Shown here in pieces: positions 19,868 to 28,431 of a DNA stretch of 64,000 nt. The stretch comes from Bacillota bacterium. Its GTDB lineage: Bacteria > Bacillota > Sulfobacillia > JAJZYS01 > JAJZLH01. The stretch spans positions 1 through 64,000 of the forward strand of contig JAJZLY010000001.1 of the NCBI GenBank assembly GCA_021850485.1, read 5' to 3'. Every line of letters begins with the position of its first letter. Within the stretch, counting starts at the first letter, position 1. Both the position numbers and the translations under genes were made by a program. The notes under the pieces were generated by a model that saw nothing but the letters and a program-made list of their open reading frames with translations, ran no database searches and had not been told where the DNA came from.

Positions 19868-21674
19868 CCTGAGGAACCTGGCGATCATTGCCCATGTCGA
19901 CCACGGCAAGACCACTTTGGTGGATGCGCTGTTGCGCCAGTCCGGCACCTTTCGCGACAACCAGCGGGTGGCCGACCGGGTGATGGACAGCTTTGACCTG
20001 GAACGAGAGCGCGGCATCACCATCCTCGCCAAGAATACTGCCGTGCACTACCAGGGCGTGAAGATCAATATCGTGGACACGCCGGGACACGCCGACTTTG
20101 GCGGTGAGGTAGAGCGGGCGCTGTCCATGGTGGATGGCGTACTGCTGGTGGTGGACGCGGCCGAGGGACCGATGCCGCAGACCCGCTACGTGTTGCGAAA
20201 GGCGCTGGAGGCCCGGCTGCCAGCCGTGGTGTTCGTCAACAAGATCGACCGTCACGACGCCAGGCCCAAAGAGGTGCAAGACGCTGTCTTGGACCTGTTC
20301 ATCGCCCTCGGCGCCGATGATCACCTGCTCGACTTTCCGGTGCTGTTCGGTTCCGGCCGGGCCGGCGTGGCCGGACTCGAACCGGGCCAGGGCAAAGACC
20401 TCAGGCCGTTGTTCGAGACCCTGATCGCCCACCTGCCGCCGCCGGAGGTGGAGGAGAGCGAAGGCCTGCGCATGATGGTGTCGTCGATCGACTCCGACGC
20501 CTACCAGGGGCGGGTGGTGGTGGGCCGCATCCATGGCGGCCGCTTAGAGCCCGGCAAAGAGGTGCGCTTTGGCCGAGACGCCGAGGCGCTGAAGAGCGGC
20601 AAGACGATGAAGGTGTACATCTACGAGGGCCTGGATCGGGTGGAGGTGGCTGCCGCACTGGCCGGCGAGGTGGTGGCCGTGACCGGAGTCGATGCCACGA
20701 TTGGCGACACGCTGCTGGGAGACGGCATGGACCAGCCGCTGCCAGCCCCATCCGTGGACGAGCCGACCTTGCAGATGGTGTTTTCGGTCAACGACTCGCC
20801 CTTTGCTGGACGCGACGGACGGTACCTGACGTCGCGCCATCTGCGGCAACGCCTGTTCCGGGAGATGGAGAAAAACGTGGCGCTGCGGGTGGAGGAGACC
20901 GAGTCGCCAGACGCCTTCTTGGTGGCCGGGCGCGGCGAGCTGCACCTGTCCATCCTGATCGAGACCATGCGCCGGGAAGGCTACGAGTTTTCGGTCGGCA
21001 AGCCGGAGGTGATCCGTCGCCAGATCGACGGCCAGTGGCAAGAGCCCTATGAGGAACTGGTGGTGGATGTTCCGGAAGAAGCGCTCGGGGCCGTGATGGA
21101 AGAAGCAGGCAGGCGGCGAGGAGAACTGAGTCTGGTCGAGGACGGTCCGGTCGGGAGTCGTCGGTTGGTGTTCTCGATCCCCGCCCGGGGCCTGATCGGC
21201 CTGCGCCAGGAATTGCTGATGCAGACCCGCGGCCTGGCTGTGATCAATCACGTGTTCGCCGGCTACAACAAAGAGGCAGGGCCGATCGGCGGCCGCCGGG
21301 CGGGTAGCCTGGTGGCGGTCGAAACCGGTGAGGCCAGCACCTATGCCCTGCACCACCTGGCTGATCGGGGCGTCTTCTTCGTCCTGCCACAGACCCAGGT
21401 CTACCCGGGGATGGTCGTAGGGGAGCACATCCGGGAAAAAGATCTGGAGGTGAACGTCTGCAAGACGCGCCAGGCTACCAACGTGCGCTCACCGACCGCA
21501 GATGAGACCTTGCGTCCGGGTCCGAGCCGCATCCTCAGCCTGGAGGAGGCGGTGGAGTTTCTGTCCGAGGACGAGCTGCTGGAGGTCACGCCAAAGGCAC
21601 TCAGGTTGCGAAAGCAAGTGCTCGATCCGCACGCGCGGTCTAGGATCGAGAAGGCCAAGAGCCGACCGGATTAG
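19851..21674 (+). CDS. typA: Translational GTPase TypA/BipA
   Basis: Ribosome-binding GTPase involved in 50S assembly and stress adaptation. G1 is [10 protein letters not shown]3 is [12 protein letters not shown], and G4 is NKIDR. EF-G-like domains III and V and the BipA-specific C-terminal part ([20 protein letters not shown]) follow. 607 aa equals the family length. The ATG lies within the end of murD. Confidence 0.97.
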   Translation: MPTRTDLRNLAIIAHVDHGKTTLVDALLRQSGTFRDNQRVADRVMDSFDLERERGITILAKNTAVHYQGVKINIVDTPGHADFGGEVERALSMVDGVLLVVDAAEGPMPQTRYVLRKALEARLPAVVFVNKIDRHDARPKEVQDAVLDLFIALGADDHLLDFPVLFGSGRAGVAGLEPGQGKDLRPLFETLIAHLPPPEVEESEGLRMMVSSIDSDAYQGRVVVGRIHGGRLEPGKEVRFGRDAEALKSGKTMKVYIYEGLDRVEVAAALAGEVVAVTGVDATIGDTLLGDGMDQPLPAPSVDEPTLQMVFSVNDSPFAGRDGRYLTSRHLRQRLFREMEKNVALRVEETESPDAFLVAGRGELHLSILIETMRREGYEFSVGKPEVIRRQIDGQWQEPYEELVVDVPEEALGAVMEEAGRRRGELSLVEDGPVGSRRLVFSIPARGLIGLRQELLMQTRGLAVINHVFAGYNKEAGPIGGRRAGSLVAVETGEASTYALHHLADRGVFFVLPQTQVYPGMVVGEHIREKDLEVNVCKTRQATNVRSPTADETLRPGPSRILSLEEAVEFLSEDELLEVTPKALRLRKQVLDPHARSRIEKAKSRPD

Positions 21675-21702
21675 ATGCATCGGTTCCGGCCGCAGCGGCG
21701 CT

Positions 21703-22164
21703 TTAACCTTCGAAAAGGCTGGGTTGACCCGGCTGCCAGCGGAAGAAAGATGGGGGAATCCCGAGTTCAGGGATGTCTTGGGGCCGAAACCAGGAAAAGG
21801 CGATGCTCTCTCCGTCGCTGGCCTGGAGCGTGCCGCCTGTGACCTGGCAGCTGAGCAAGATGTGGGTGAATTCTGCCTCATCTCCGTTCGGGTAGCGGTG
21901 ACGCTGCGGGCCGAAGACGCCGATCAGTGCCGTCGGGGTGACCCGCAGGCCCGTCTCCTCGTACACTTCCCGGACCACGGCCACAGTAGGGCTTTCTCCG
22001 GGGTCGATGGCGCCACCGGGCAGGCACCAGGCACCGTTGTCGCACCGCTGCTCGAGCAAGACCAGACCTTGCGCGTCGCGGATGATGGCACCTACTACTG
22101 GCATCAGCACCAGGCTGGTTCCGATCTGGCGCCGAAGCTCCCTGAGATATGGTGAAATCGGCAA
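21703..22164 (-). CDS. Nudix hydrolase
   Basis: 153 aa. The Nudix box is complete: GGAIDPGESPTVAVVREVYEETGL (written in parts: G-x5-E, then REVYEETGL). LVLMPVVGAIIRDAQG is the usual first strand. It hydrolyses a nucleoside-diphosphate-linked substrate, not identifiable. TTG 22164 has GGAGGAG 5 bp upstream; an open frame upstream to another TTG is less likely. It is convergent with typA and divergent from dnaE. Confidence 0.87.
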   Translation of the reverse strand: MPISPYLRELRRQIGTSLVLMPVVGAIIRDAQGLVLLEQRCDNGAWCLPGGAIDPGESPTVAVVREVYEETGLRVTPTALIGVFGPQRHRYPNGDEAEFTHILLSCQVTGGTLQASDGESIAFSWFRPQDIPELGIPPSFFRWQPGQPSLFEG

Positions 22165-22301
22165 TTGATCTCCTCCTGTGCGTGAGCCAGGCTCGAGTGC
22201 GATGCTTGTCAATCATGCTCGAGCCATCTGGCGGGCGGGAGACGAGCCTTCCGCAGCAGGTCTTGCCGTTCCTGCCCGCCGGTACGGCGGCCCTCTCAAT
22301 G

Positions 22302-22326
22302 AGCGGTCATTTAAGTGGTGACCGCT
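22302..22326. promoter_or_regulatory. Inverted repeat upstream of dnaE
   Basis: Perfect 8-bp arms AGCGGTCA and TGACCGCT (22302-22309, 22319-22326) around a 9-base AT-rich centre, 64 bp before the dnaE start in the divergent nudix-dnaE spacer. Could be an operator or leader hairpin. Confidence 0.4.
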
Positions 22327-22389
22327 ATTCAGCCGGGCAGGATCAGACGTCTTGATCAGCCAAGCAATCAGGCAGCGAGGAGGGCTAGC

Positions 22390-25300
22390 GTGGACTTTTG
22401 CCACCTGCACTGCCACAGCGAGATGAGCCTGCTCGACGGTATGAGCCGGGTGAGTGAGTTGCCGCGCCGGGCCAAGGAACTGGGCATGTCAGCCCTGGCC
22501 CTGACCGACCACGGGGTGCTATCGGGAGCTGTGGACTTCACAGCAGCCTGCCGAGACGAAGGTGTGAAGCCGATCTTGGGGGCCGAGGGTTACCTGGCCC
22601 GGCGCGGCCATCTGGACAGGGAGCCGCGCCTGGACGACCAGCCCTATCATCTATTGATGTTGGCCGAGAGCCAGATCGGCTACCGCAATCTGGTTCAACT
22701 GGTGTCCACCGCCTGGACCGAAGGTTTCTACTATCGGCCACGAGTGGACAAGGAGCTGTTGGCCAGCCACCAGGAAGGGTTGATCGTCACCTCCGGATGC
22801 CTGTCTGGCGAAATTCCCAGTCTGATCTTGGCCGGTCAGGTGGAGCAGGCATGGCAAAGTGCGCGCTGGTATCGCGATGTGTTCGGACCGGAGCGCTTTT
22901 TGATCGAGTTGATGGATCACGGCTTGGAAGACGAGCTCCGGGTGCGGCCGCATTTGCTGGAGATGGCCCAGCGTCTGGACCTGAAGCTGATCGCCACGCA
23001 AGACGCCCACTATCTCTATCCCGAAGACGCCCGGGCGCACGACATCTTGCTGTGCATTCAGACCGCCAAGACGGTGAATCAGCCAGACCGCATGCGCTAT
23101 CCCAACGGCAGCTTTTACCTCAAAAGCCCGGACGAGATGGCCAGGCTGTTCGCTGAGATTCCGCAGGCGGTGACGAATACGCTGGAGATCGCCGAGCGCT
23201 GCCAGGCCTCTCCGGGCTGGGAAGGCGCACACGCACCGGATTTCGTCTTGCCCGCAGGTGAGACGGCGAAAAGCCACCTACATGCCTTGGTGGCCTCCCG
23301 CCTGCCCGAGCGCTACGCCAATCCCAGCGCACAGGTGTTGCAGCGGCTAGACGATGAGCTGGCCGTGATCTCGGGGACTGGGTTCGAAAGTTACTTTTTG
23401 ATCACCGCTGACTTCGTGGACTTCGCCCGCCGCCAGGGGATCGCGGTGGGACCCGGCCGCGGCTCCGCACCGGGCAGTGTCGTGGCCTACGTGCTCGGCA
23501 TCACCGACATCGATCCGATCGCTTACCATCTGCTGTTCGAGCGGTTTTTGAACCCGGAGCGGATCAGCCCACCGGACATCGACATCGACTTCGACTACAC
23601 CCGGCGCGACGAGGTGATCCGATACGTGCGGGAACGCTACGGAGAGGACCGGGTCGCCCACATCATCACCTTTGGTACGCTGGCCGCCCGGGCCGCCATC
23701 CGGGACGTGGCCCGGGCGCTGGAAGTGCCCTATGCCGAGGCCGATCGCATGGCCAAGCTGGTGCCCCCTGAGCTCGGCATCACCCTGGAGCGCGCCCTCG
23801 ACCTCGCCCCGGAGTTGATGGCCATGGCGCATCTCACCCCCCAGCTCAGCGAATTGTTCGAGATCGCCCGCAAGCTCGAGGGCATGCCCAGGCACGCCTC
23901 GGTGCACGCCGCTGGCATCGTGATCGCCCCTGGACCGCTCAATCAGCTGGTGCCGCTGCAAAAGATGACCGACGGCACGGTGGTCACCCAGTTCACGATG
24001 ACGGCCTTGGAAGAGATCGGCCTGCTCAAGATGGACTTCTTGGGCCTGCGCACCCTGACCGTGATCGACCAAGCGGTCCGTCAGCTGCAGGCAGCCGGTG
24101 TGTCGGTGCCGGACCGAGCCCAGATGCCGCTTGACGATGCAGCCACCTTGCGCCTGTTAGGCGAAGCCGACACCTACGGCATCTTCCAGATGGAGTCGGA
24201 CGGCATGCGCCAGCTTCTGCGTGACTTGCGTCCATCCGGGATCGAAGACGTGATCGCCGCAGTCAGTCTGTACCGGCCCGGCCCGATGGAGAATATCAAG
24301 CTGTTCTTGCAGCAAAAGCACTCCGGAGCGGCCCATTACCTGCATCCCGATTTGGCGCCGATCTTGGCCGACACCTACGGCGTGATCGTGTACCAAGAGC
24401 AGGTGATGGAGGTGGCGGCGGTGATGGCCGGCTACACGCTGGCCGAGGCCGATCTGCTACGCCGGGCGATGGGCAAGAAGAAGGCCGAGATCCTGATCGC
24501 CGAGCGGGCCAAGTTCGTCCAGGGCTGTCTCGGCAAGGGCCATCCGCTGGCGCTGGCAGAGAGCCTGTACGACCTGATCTTTCGCTTTGCCAACTACGGC
24601 TTCAACCGGGCGCATGGTGCCTCCTACGGACTTCTGGCCTATCAGACGGCGTTCTTGAAGGCCCACCACCCAGCGGCCTATCTGGCTGCCCACCTGACCA
24701 GCCTGGCCGGCAACGAGGGCAAGGTGGCGGAGGGCCTGGCCGATTTGGCCGCCCATCAGGTGGCAGTGCTGGCACCCGACGTGAACCACAGCCAGGTGGC
24801 GTTTTCGATGGAAGGCCAAGCGGTGCGGGTCGGCCTTTTGGCCGTCAAGAACCTGGGTGAGCAGGCAGCGGCCGAGCTGGTGGCAGAGCGCGGGTCAGGT
24901 TACCGCTCGTTGTTCGACCTGTTGTCTCGGCTGCCCAGTTTGAACCGGCGGGCGGCGGAGAGCTTGATCCGGGCTGGTGCGCTAGACGGCCTGGGAACGC
25001 GAAGCCAGCACCTGGCGGCGCTGGCACCCTACATGGACGAGGTGGCCAGGCGGCGGCGGCGGCAGAGTACCGGCCAGATTGGCCTGTTCGAAGAGGCAGA
25101 AGCTTCTGAGCCCACCTTGCCGCCGGTGCCGCCCCAGTCCGATGCCGAGCGGCTGGCTGGCGAGCAAGAGGCGCTGGGCTTTTTCTTGAGCGGGCACCCC
25201 TTGGATGCCTTTGGCGAGGAGATCGCCGTCGGCCGCCTGACCACGGTGTCCCGGCTCGGCGAGCGCCGGGACGGAGAACGGGTGAGTGTGGCCGGGGTGA

Positions 25301-25770
25301 TCGACAAGGTGCGCACCTTGACCACCAAGAAGGGCGAGCCGATGGCCAGGCTGACGCTGTCCGACCGCTTCGGCCAAGCCCAGGCGGTGGTGTTTCCGCA
25401 AGCCATGGCCAAAGCCGGCGCCTTTTTGGAGGGCGGCCTGGCGGTGCAGGTCACAGGCCGAGTCGAGCACCAAGAGGAGGGGTCCACCGTCTTGGTCGAG
25501 CAGATCGAGGCGCTGGCCAAGGAGCCGGAGCTGGTCGTAACCTGGGATCCCGAGGCTGCCCGAGAGTCCCTGCTCCAGGTGCTTTCGGCGTGCGCCGGCC
25601 GGTCGCCGGTGGTGCTGAGTTGGCAGGGCGAAGAGATCAGGTTGCCAGATGTGCGGGTGGACGTCGGCCGCAGCCTGCTAAGGACCGCCCTCGAGAAGCT
25701 GGTCGGCCCCGGTGGTTTCGCTGTGCGAGTGCCGCAGGCCGCGGTTGAAGGGCCGGTCCGGCACGGTTAA
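22390..25770 (+). CDS. dnaE: DNA polymerase III alpha subunit DnaE
   Basis: Replicative polymerase, 1126 aa. The N-terminal PHP domain begins CHLHCHSEMSLLDG, and all expected metal-ligand positions seem filled (TDHG, GAEGY, YHLLML, TSGCLSG, TQDAH), so PHP proofreading may be active. The palm shows GRGSAPGSVVAYVLG and the catalytic PDIDIDFDYTRRDE. HhH and OB (VSVAGVIDKVRTLTTKKGEP) domains follow. GTG 22390 lies 6 bp after GAGGAGG; the longer frame upstream has no such site. No PolC is seen in the window. Confidence 0.97.
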   Translation: MDFCHLHCHSEMSLLDGMSRVSELPRRAKELGMSALALTDHGVLSGAVDFTAACRDEGVKPILGAEGYLARRGHLDREPRLDDQPYHLLMLAESQIGYRNLVQLVSTAWTEGFYYRPRVDKELLASHQEGLIVTSGCLSGEIPSLILAGQVEQAWQSARWYRDVFGPERFLIELMDHGLEDELRVRPHLLEMAQRLDLKLIATQDAHYLYPEDARAHDILLCIQTAKTVNQPDRMRYPNGSFYLKSPDEMARLFAEIPQAVTNTLEIAERCQASPGWEGAHAPDFVLPAGETAKSHLHALVASRLPERYANPSAQVLQRLDDELAVISGTGFESYFLITADFVDFARRQGIAVGPGRGSAPGSVVAYVLGITDIDPIAYHLLFERFLNPERISPPDIDIDFDYTRRDEVIRYVRERYGEDRVAHIITFGTLAARAAIRDVARALEVPYAEADRMAKLVPPELGITLERALDLAPELMAMAHLTPQLSELFEIARKLEGMPRHASVHAAGIVIAPGPLNQLVPLQKMTDGTVVTQFTMTALEEIGLLKMDFLGLRTLTVIDQAVRQLQAAGVSVPDRAQMPLDDAATLRLLGEADTYGIFQMESDGMRQLLRDLRPSGIEDVIAAVSLYRPGPMENIKLFLQQKHSGAAHYLHPDLAPILADTYGVIVYQEQVMEVAAVMAGYTLAEADLLRRAMGKKKAEILIAERAKFVQGCLGKGHPLALAESLYDLIFRFANYGFNRAHGASYGLLAYQTAFLKAHHPAAYLAAHLTSLAGNEGKVAEGLADLAAHQVAVLAPDVNHSQVAFSMEGQAVRVGLLAVKNLGEQAAAELVAERGSGYRSLFDLLSRLPSLNRRAAESLIRAGALDGLGTRSQHLAALAPYMDEVARRRRRQSTGQIGLFEEAEASEPTLPPVPPQSDAERLAGEQEALGFFLSGHPLDAFGEEIAVGRLTTVSRLGERRDGERVSVAGVIDKVRTLTTKKGEPMARLTLSDRFGQAQAVVFPQAMAKAGAFLEGGLAVQVTGRVEHQEEGSTVLVEQIEALAKEPELVVTWDPEAARESLLQVLSACAGRSPVVLSWQGEEIRLPDVRVDVGRSLLRTALEKLVGPGGFAVRVPQAAVEGPVRHG

Positions 25771-25812
25771 GGTGAGGTTGGCCGATGGTGATCGAACGAG
25801 GAGGCAGCCTTA

Positions 25813-26889
25813 GTGGACGACGTGTTGAAGCTGATCCAAGAGCTCTGTGACGCGCCCGGGCCCAGCGGCTATGAGGGCAAGATCCGGGAGATCTTCGTGC
25901 GGCGGGCCACGCCGCTGGCCGACTCGATCAGCGCAGACCGCCTGGGATCGGCGATTGCCACCAAGACCGGCCTGAAGGACGGGCCCAGGGTGTTGCTCGC
26001 AGGGCACATGGACGAGGTCGGCTTCTTGGTGACCCGGATCACCGATGAGGGCTTCATCAAGTTTCAGCAACTGGGTGGCTGGTGGGATCAGGTCATGCTG
26101 GCCCAACGCTTTCGGGTGATCACCGGCCACGGCGAGGTTGTCGGGGTGATCGGCTCCAAGGCGCCGCATGTGCTGAGCCAAGAAGACCGCTCCAAGGTGT
26201 ATGCGCGCAAGGACATGTTCTTGGACGTGGGCGCCGCTTCCAAGGAAGAGGCCCAGTCCTTTGGCATCCGTCCCGGCGACCCGATCGTGCCAGACTCACG
26301 CTTTACGCAGATGGCAAACCCCAAGCTGCTGATGGCCAAGGCCTGGGACGATCGCTTCGGAGTGGCGGCGGTGCTCCGGGTGCTGGAGGAACTCCAGGGA
26401 GTGAGCCACCCCAACGTGGTGCTCGGAGCGGCCACCGTCCAAGAAGAGGTGGGCCTGAGGGGAGCGACCACCACCGCCAACATGTTGGCGCCGGACGTGG
26501 CCTTCGCGCTGGATGTCGGAATTGCCGGAGACACCCCGGGCATGGGTCCGGATCTGGCGCAAAGCAAATTGGGTGATGGCCCGACCATCTTGATCTACGA
26601 TAGCTCGATGATTCCCAACCAGCCGCTTCGCGACTTCGTGGTCAAGGTGGCCGAGGAGGAGGGGATCCCGATCCAATTCGACTCGATGCCAGCGGGCGGT
26701 ACCGACGCAGGGGCGGTGCAGCGCTCGGCCTCTGGCGTCCCAGCCTTGGTGATCGGCGCTCCCACCCGCTACGTGCACTCCCACGCCGCCGTCTTTCACC
26801 GCGACGATTTCGACAACTCCGTAAAGTTGCTGGTGAGTCTGATCAAGCGGATCGACGCGCACGCCGTGGAGAACTTCCGCAAGGCCTGA
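25813..26889 (+). CDS. M42-family metallo-aminopeptidase
   Basis: 358-aa cocatalytic zinc (or cobalt) aminopeptidase of the glutamyl/deblocking aminopeptidase group. Metal ligands are visible: AGHMDEVG (His), AKAWDDRFG (bridging Asp), VQEEVGLRG (catalytic and ligand Glu), ALDVG (Asp) and RYVHSH (His). Probably trims peptides in the cytosol as a large oligomer. The GTG start follows GAGGAGG by 9 bp. A 42-bp gap separates it from dnaE, and an uncharacterised membrane protein follows 30 bp later. Confidence 0.92.
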   Translation: MDDVLKLIQELCDAPGPSGYEGKIREIFVRRATPLADSISADRLGSAIATKTGLKDGPRVLLAGHMDEVGFLVTRITDEGFIKFQQLGGWWDQVMLAQRFRVITGHGEVVGVIGSKAPHVLSQEDRSKVYARKDMFLDVGAASKEEAQSFGIRPGDPIVPDSRFTQMANPKLLMAKAWDDRFGVAAVLRVLEELQGVSHPNVVLGAATVQEEVGLRGATTTANMLAPDVAFALDVGIAGDTPGMGPDLAQSKLGDGPTILIYDSSMIPNQPLRDFVVKVAEEEGIPIQFDSMPAGGTDAGAVQRSASGVPALVIGAPTRYVHSHAAVFHRDDFDNSVKLLVSLIKRIDAHAVENFRKA

Positions 26890-26919
26890 GCACCGGGCGA
26901 GACGGAGGGGGACCGATGG

Positions 26920-27555
26920 ATGCCACTGCTCGCTGTTCAACTCCCGATCGGCATCCTGACGGTCTACCTCCTGGTTGTCATTTCCCAGCGGGTCTTGGGC
27001 GTACGGCTGCGCATGGGCGACGTTGGACTCGGGTTCGTGGTCAATGTACTGATTGATGTGATCGCCGGTGCGAGCGGCTGGGCATCGCCGCTCGCTTTTG
27101 CCGCTCTTGGTCCCGGACAAGTCATCACCTACGCCTTGGCGGTCGCCATCGTGTTGCAAGCAGCCAGTGGCCTCCTGATCTGGTGGCGCGCAGCGGGTAC
27201 GCAGGTGGCGGCGGTCGCACTCTCGGTCGGGGCCGGGATCAGTCTAGGTCATGTAGCTGCTTTGGCCAGCAGTCTGGGCTTCGTCGGTCCAGCGTCGCTC
27301 TCTGAGTTGGGACTCCCTGTGCTCGGCTCGCTGCCGTCAGTCGTGATGGACGTCGCCGCGGCGCTCGTGATCGGGTGGGGGTTGGCGCATTCTCGGGCGT
27401 TGTGGGCTGTGGTGGCTGCAATCGTGCTAGAAGGTGGCTTGGTGGCAACCAGCATCTTGCTCATGGGCAACCCGCTGTTTGTGACCATTGAGCTCGCTGA
27501 GGTGACTTACGCGGTGCTGGTGCTCACCGGTACCCTGGTCTTGGCAAGGCAATGA
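26920..27555 (+). CDS. Multi-pass membrane protein of unknown function, 211 aa
   Basis: Six or so hydrophobic segments (for example LLAVQLPIGILTVYLLVVIS at the N-terminus and a final LAEVTYAVLVLTGTLVLA) separated by very short loops, with almost no soluble part. No transporter motif recognised. The ATG at 26920 follows GGAGGGGG; an ATG four bases earlier is in another frame. Probably co-transcribed with the M42 peptidase. Confidence 0.75.
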   Translation: MPLLAVQLPIGILTVYLLVVISQRVLGVRLRMGDVGLGFVVNVLIDVIAGASGWASPLAFAALGPGQVITYALAVAIVLQAASGLLIWWRAAGTQVAAVALSVGAGISLGHVAALASSLGFVGPASLSELGLPVLGSLPSVVMDVAAALVIGWGLAHSRALWAVVAAIVLEGGLVATSILLMGNPLFVTIELAEVTYAVLVLTGTLVLARQ

Positions 27556-27663
27556 AGGTCGTCAAGTGGTCGAAATCGCACCTTATCTCGGGGAACCGCA
27601 CTTCCGGGCCGGGCGTGAACTGTCAGGGTGAAGTGCTGTGCCACTACGCATCGCCGCCCCACG

Positions 27664-27780
27664 TCATTTGACGTGTTGGTGGCTGCCGATGGCGTCGGTC
27701 AGGCAGACCGCGAGGCGCATCTTGTCTGAGCTGAGGTCGGCGAACGGAAACGGCACCAAAACCACCTTACCTCGGAGCAT
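27664..27780 (-). pseudogene. Truncated PemK/MazF-type toxin
   Basis: 38 residues beginning MLRGKVVLVPFPFADLSSDK, which is the start of the PemK/MazF mRNA-interferase fold (usual form: G-D-V-V-L-V-P-F-P-F-T-D-L). After RLAVCLTDAIGSHQHVK a stop ends it, whereas full toxins run to about 110 residues and carry further catalytic residues. The other frames downstream do not restore the family pattern. The start overlaps the end of the antitoxin-like gene by 14 bp, the normal order for such modules. Likely a decayed toxin. Confidence 0.6.
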
Positions 27781-28081
27781 GAAACGGTCTGCCGTCTGAC
27801 GCCGTATAGAGGTCCTCAGCGGGATCGCCGAGGAAGGCAAACGCCGGGTTAGACTGAACTGCCAGCAGCCCCTCGCGCTCCGGAACATCGCGGTGGCTGA
27901 CCAATCCAAACTCCCAAGCCAGCTCCTGACGGATGGCGTCCACTGCGCTGAACTGACCCTTCACGTATAACTCAGCCTGAGCCGTCTCCTGGCGATCCAG
28001 GGTCTGCCTGAGGGCTGCTGCCTGGCGAGCCAGGCGCTGGACGACAATCTCGATTCGGCGCCGGCGAAACGTCTGAGCCAT
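27767..28081 (-). CDS. Antitoxin-like protein, partner of the truncated PemK toxin
   Basis: 104 aa from ATG 28081 (AGGGA 5-6 bp upstream). The N-terminal half is a basic, heptad-like helix (RRRRIEIVVQRLARQAAALRQ...). The C-terminus NPAFAFLGDPAEDLYTASDG matches the tail motif (NPAFxFLxDPxEDIYTxxDGxPF) that I recall from small antitoxins next to PemK toxins. The open frame extends to 28231 and would add a hydrophobic segment (about residues 33-54), so a membrane-anchored form is possible but lacks a ribosome site. Family assignment is inference from the tail and context. Confidence 0.5.
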   Translation of the reverse strand: MAQTFRRRRIEIVVQRLARQAAALRQTLDRQETAQAELYVKGQFSAVDAIRQELAWEFGLVSHRDVPEREGLLAVQSNPAFAFLGDPAEDLYTASDGRPFHAPR

Positions 28082-28263
28082 CAAGATCCCTGCTGACAGG
28101 AGGATACAGGCGTATGCGAGTGTATGCAATGCGACGCTGAGATTCGGTCCCGAGCGGGAGTCAGCGGGCTCGCCCGGACCTCGTCCGGCGCCCTGCGTAC
28201 CTTTTCGTTGAGCAGCGAGCACCGACATCATGGTCTGGCGACAATACGCAGGGACCAGTTAGG

Positions 28264-28292
28264 TGGAAACCGTCCCCAGCACATGCTAGAGT
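28264..28292 (+). promoter_or_regulatory. Promoter of tRNA-Leu(CAA)
   Basis: TGGAAA (28264-28269), 17 bp, TAGAGT (28287-28292); the tRNA begins 11 bp later, as expected for a tRNA start. Confidence 0.5.
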
Positions 28293-28302
28293 GTGACCGA
28301 TA

Positions 28303-28387
28303 GCCGAAGTGGCGGAACGGCAGACGCGCCGCACTCAAAATGCGGTGGGCATTGCCCGTGTGGGTTCGAATCCCACCTTCGGCACCA
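28303..28387 (+). tRNA. tRNA-Leu (anticodon CAA)
   Basis: Class II tRNA with CCA encoded. Acceptor GCCGAAG pairs with CTTCGGC; anticodon stem CCGCA/TGCGG with anticodon CAA at 28336-28338; long variable arm TGGGCATTGCCCG; T arm GTGGG-TTCGAAT-CCCAC. Reads the UUG codon. Followed by a rho-independent terminator. Confidence 0.96.
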
Positions 28388-28392
28388 CACTT

Positions 28393-28414
28393 GGGCCACC
28401 TCGGTGGCCCTTTT
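28393..28414 (+). terminator. Rho-independent terminator after tRNA-Leu(CAA)
   Basis: GGGCCACC / GGTGGCCC arms (28393-28400, 28403-28410) followed by TTTT (28411-28414). The only classical terminator with a T-tract found here. It ends 17 bp before the polA start. Confidence 0.85.
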
Positions 28415-28431
28415 CGCTAGGAGGGCTGGGC

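Noticed and set aside
27600-27663. Frameshifted continuation of the PemK toxin
   Set aside because: The alternative frames do not restore the later family motifs.
28309-28431. Upstream extension of polA through the tRNA gene
   Set aside because: Would translate a tRNA and a terminator; GTG 28432 has a good ribosome site.
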